From contig BROG01000517.1 of assembly GCA_030159075.1 (NCBI GenBank), forward strand, positions 443,501 through 507,500: a stretch of 64,000 bases of DNA, in the 5' to 3' direction. Every line of letters starts with the position of its first letter. Position 1 is the stretch's first letter. This DNA is from Atrina japonica (taxonomy: Eukaryota > Mollusca > Bivalvia > Pterioida > Pinnidae). Under the pieces are notes generated by a model, which saw only the letters and a list, made by a program, of their open reading frames with translations, did not search any database and was not told the DNA's origin. Below are positions 63,536 to 64,000 of this stretch, piece after piece. Made by a program: the position numbers and the translations under genes.

Positions 63536-64000
63536 GTAATTGGGGTTATCAGTCATTATATAAGCTTACACAAGAAAGGTACACTGTTTGCCTTTTACAG
63601 ACACTTATGAAATCTTAATCACGGAAAACTTAACTTAGGTTTGAAAGAAATTTTGATGTTATATACATTAATGATAAAAACCCTCGACATAAGACGTTGG
63701 AAATTTGTTTTTAGCAGAAATTTATTTATGGATGTGAATTATTCATATGCATGCTTTATATAAATATCACATATTGATCAAATTATATACTGTAAAACTT
63801 TGATGAGTCGAAGTTTAGGGGACTACTTAGAAAAGGTTGAAAAATTGGGACATAGACTCATGAATGCCATTATGATAGCAAAGAATCATACGATATTTAA
63901 TTCGTAAGTTCTATAAGGAGGATGACTGCTTCAAAGCCGTATACAGTGGAATCTCATTATGTAAAAGTTGATTGAGTCAAAAATCCGGATATGTCAAAGT
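63536..64000 (+). other. start of intron 27, to the window edge
   Basis: It begins with the GT of exon 27. 63940-64000 has a repeat-like phrase (TACAGTGGAATCTCATTATG) of the same style as 56439-56470. No further exon is visible. Confidence 0.7.

Overview
Kind of organism. This is eukaryotic, AT-rich, intron-rich DNA. The very frequent ACATGTA-type words, tRNA-derived SINEs ending in (AAAC)n, many short inverted-repeat transposons and a different minisatellite in almost every intron suggest a mollusc, most likely a bivalve. That assignment is inference from repeat style, not from a search.

Main content. One large protein gene on the + strand fills the window from about 11.65 kb to the right edge and continues beyond it. 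I can follow 27 coding exons (11752-63535). All have GT-AG borders and compatible phases, giving an open frame of 7406 nt (2468 complete codons). The protein has an acidic, LOTUS/OST-HTH-like N-terminus in two copies, a polyQ and Ser-rich linker with SUMO-interaction-like motifs, a long alpha-helical repeat region, a second acidic linker, and a GHKL (Bergerat-fold) ATPase of the NO VEIN/sacsin-like type. The ATPase motifs are ELVQNADDN at residues 1425-1433, NNEIGF, and GQKGIGFKS at 1493-1501, followed by the GDFDVPSSRED signature near residue 1686. A long NO VEIN-like C-terminal region follows. The C-terminal end is outside the window. I see no other convincing host gene.

Layout. 1-11.65 kb is non-coding and repeat-rich: a ~165-bp repeat series, a foldback hairpin, and a Tc1-style MITE nested in an older repeat. 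Intron 1 (12.1-17.2 kb) holds a 2.45-kb inverted-repeat element that interrupts an antisense open frame in a Cys-rich protein fragment. 17.2-36.4 kb carries exons 2-13, which encode the N-terminal and linker half, separated by introns holding 57-, 50-, 51-, 39- and 25-bp tandem arrays and SINEs. Intron 13 (11.5 kb) holds a 7.2-kb TIR transposon with internal triplications, then an array of about 30 copies of a unit that contains a 3' splice site. The last splice site in line with that array is the real acceptor of exon 14, the ATPase N-box exon. 47.9-63.5 kb carries exons 14-27.

How it works together. The gene is best read as a NO VEIN-like ATPase with predicted RNA-binding LOTUS-like modules and possible SUMO contacts. 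Everything else in the window is transposon and satellite sequence around its exons.
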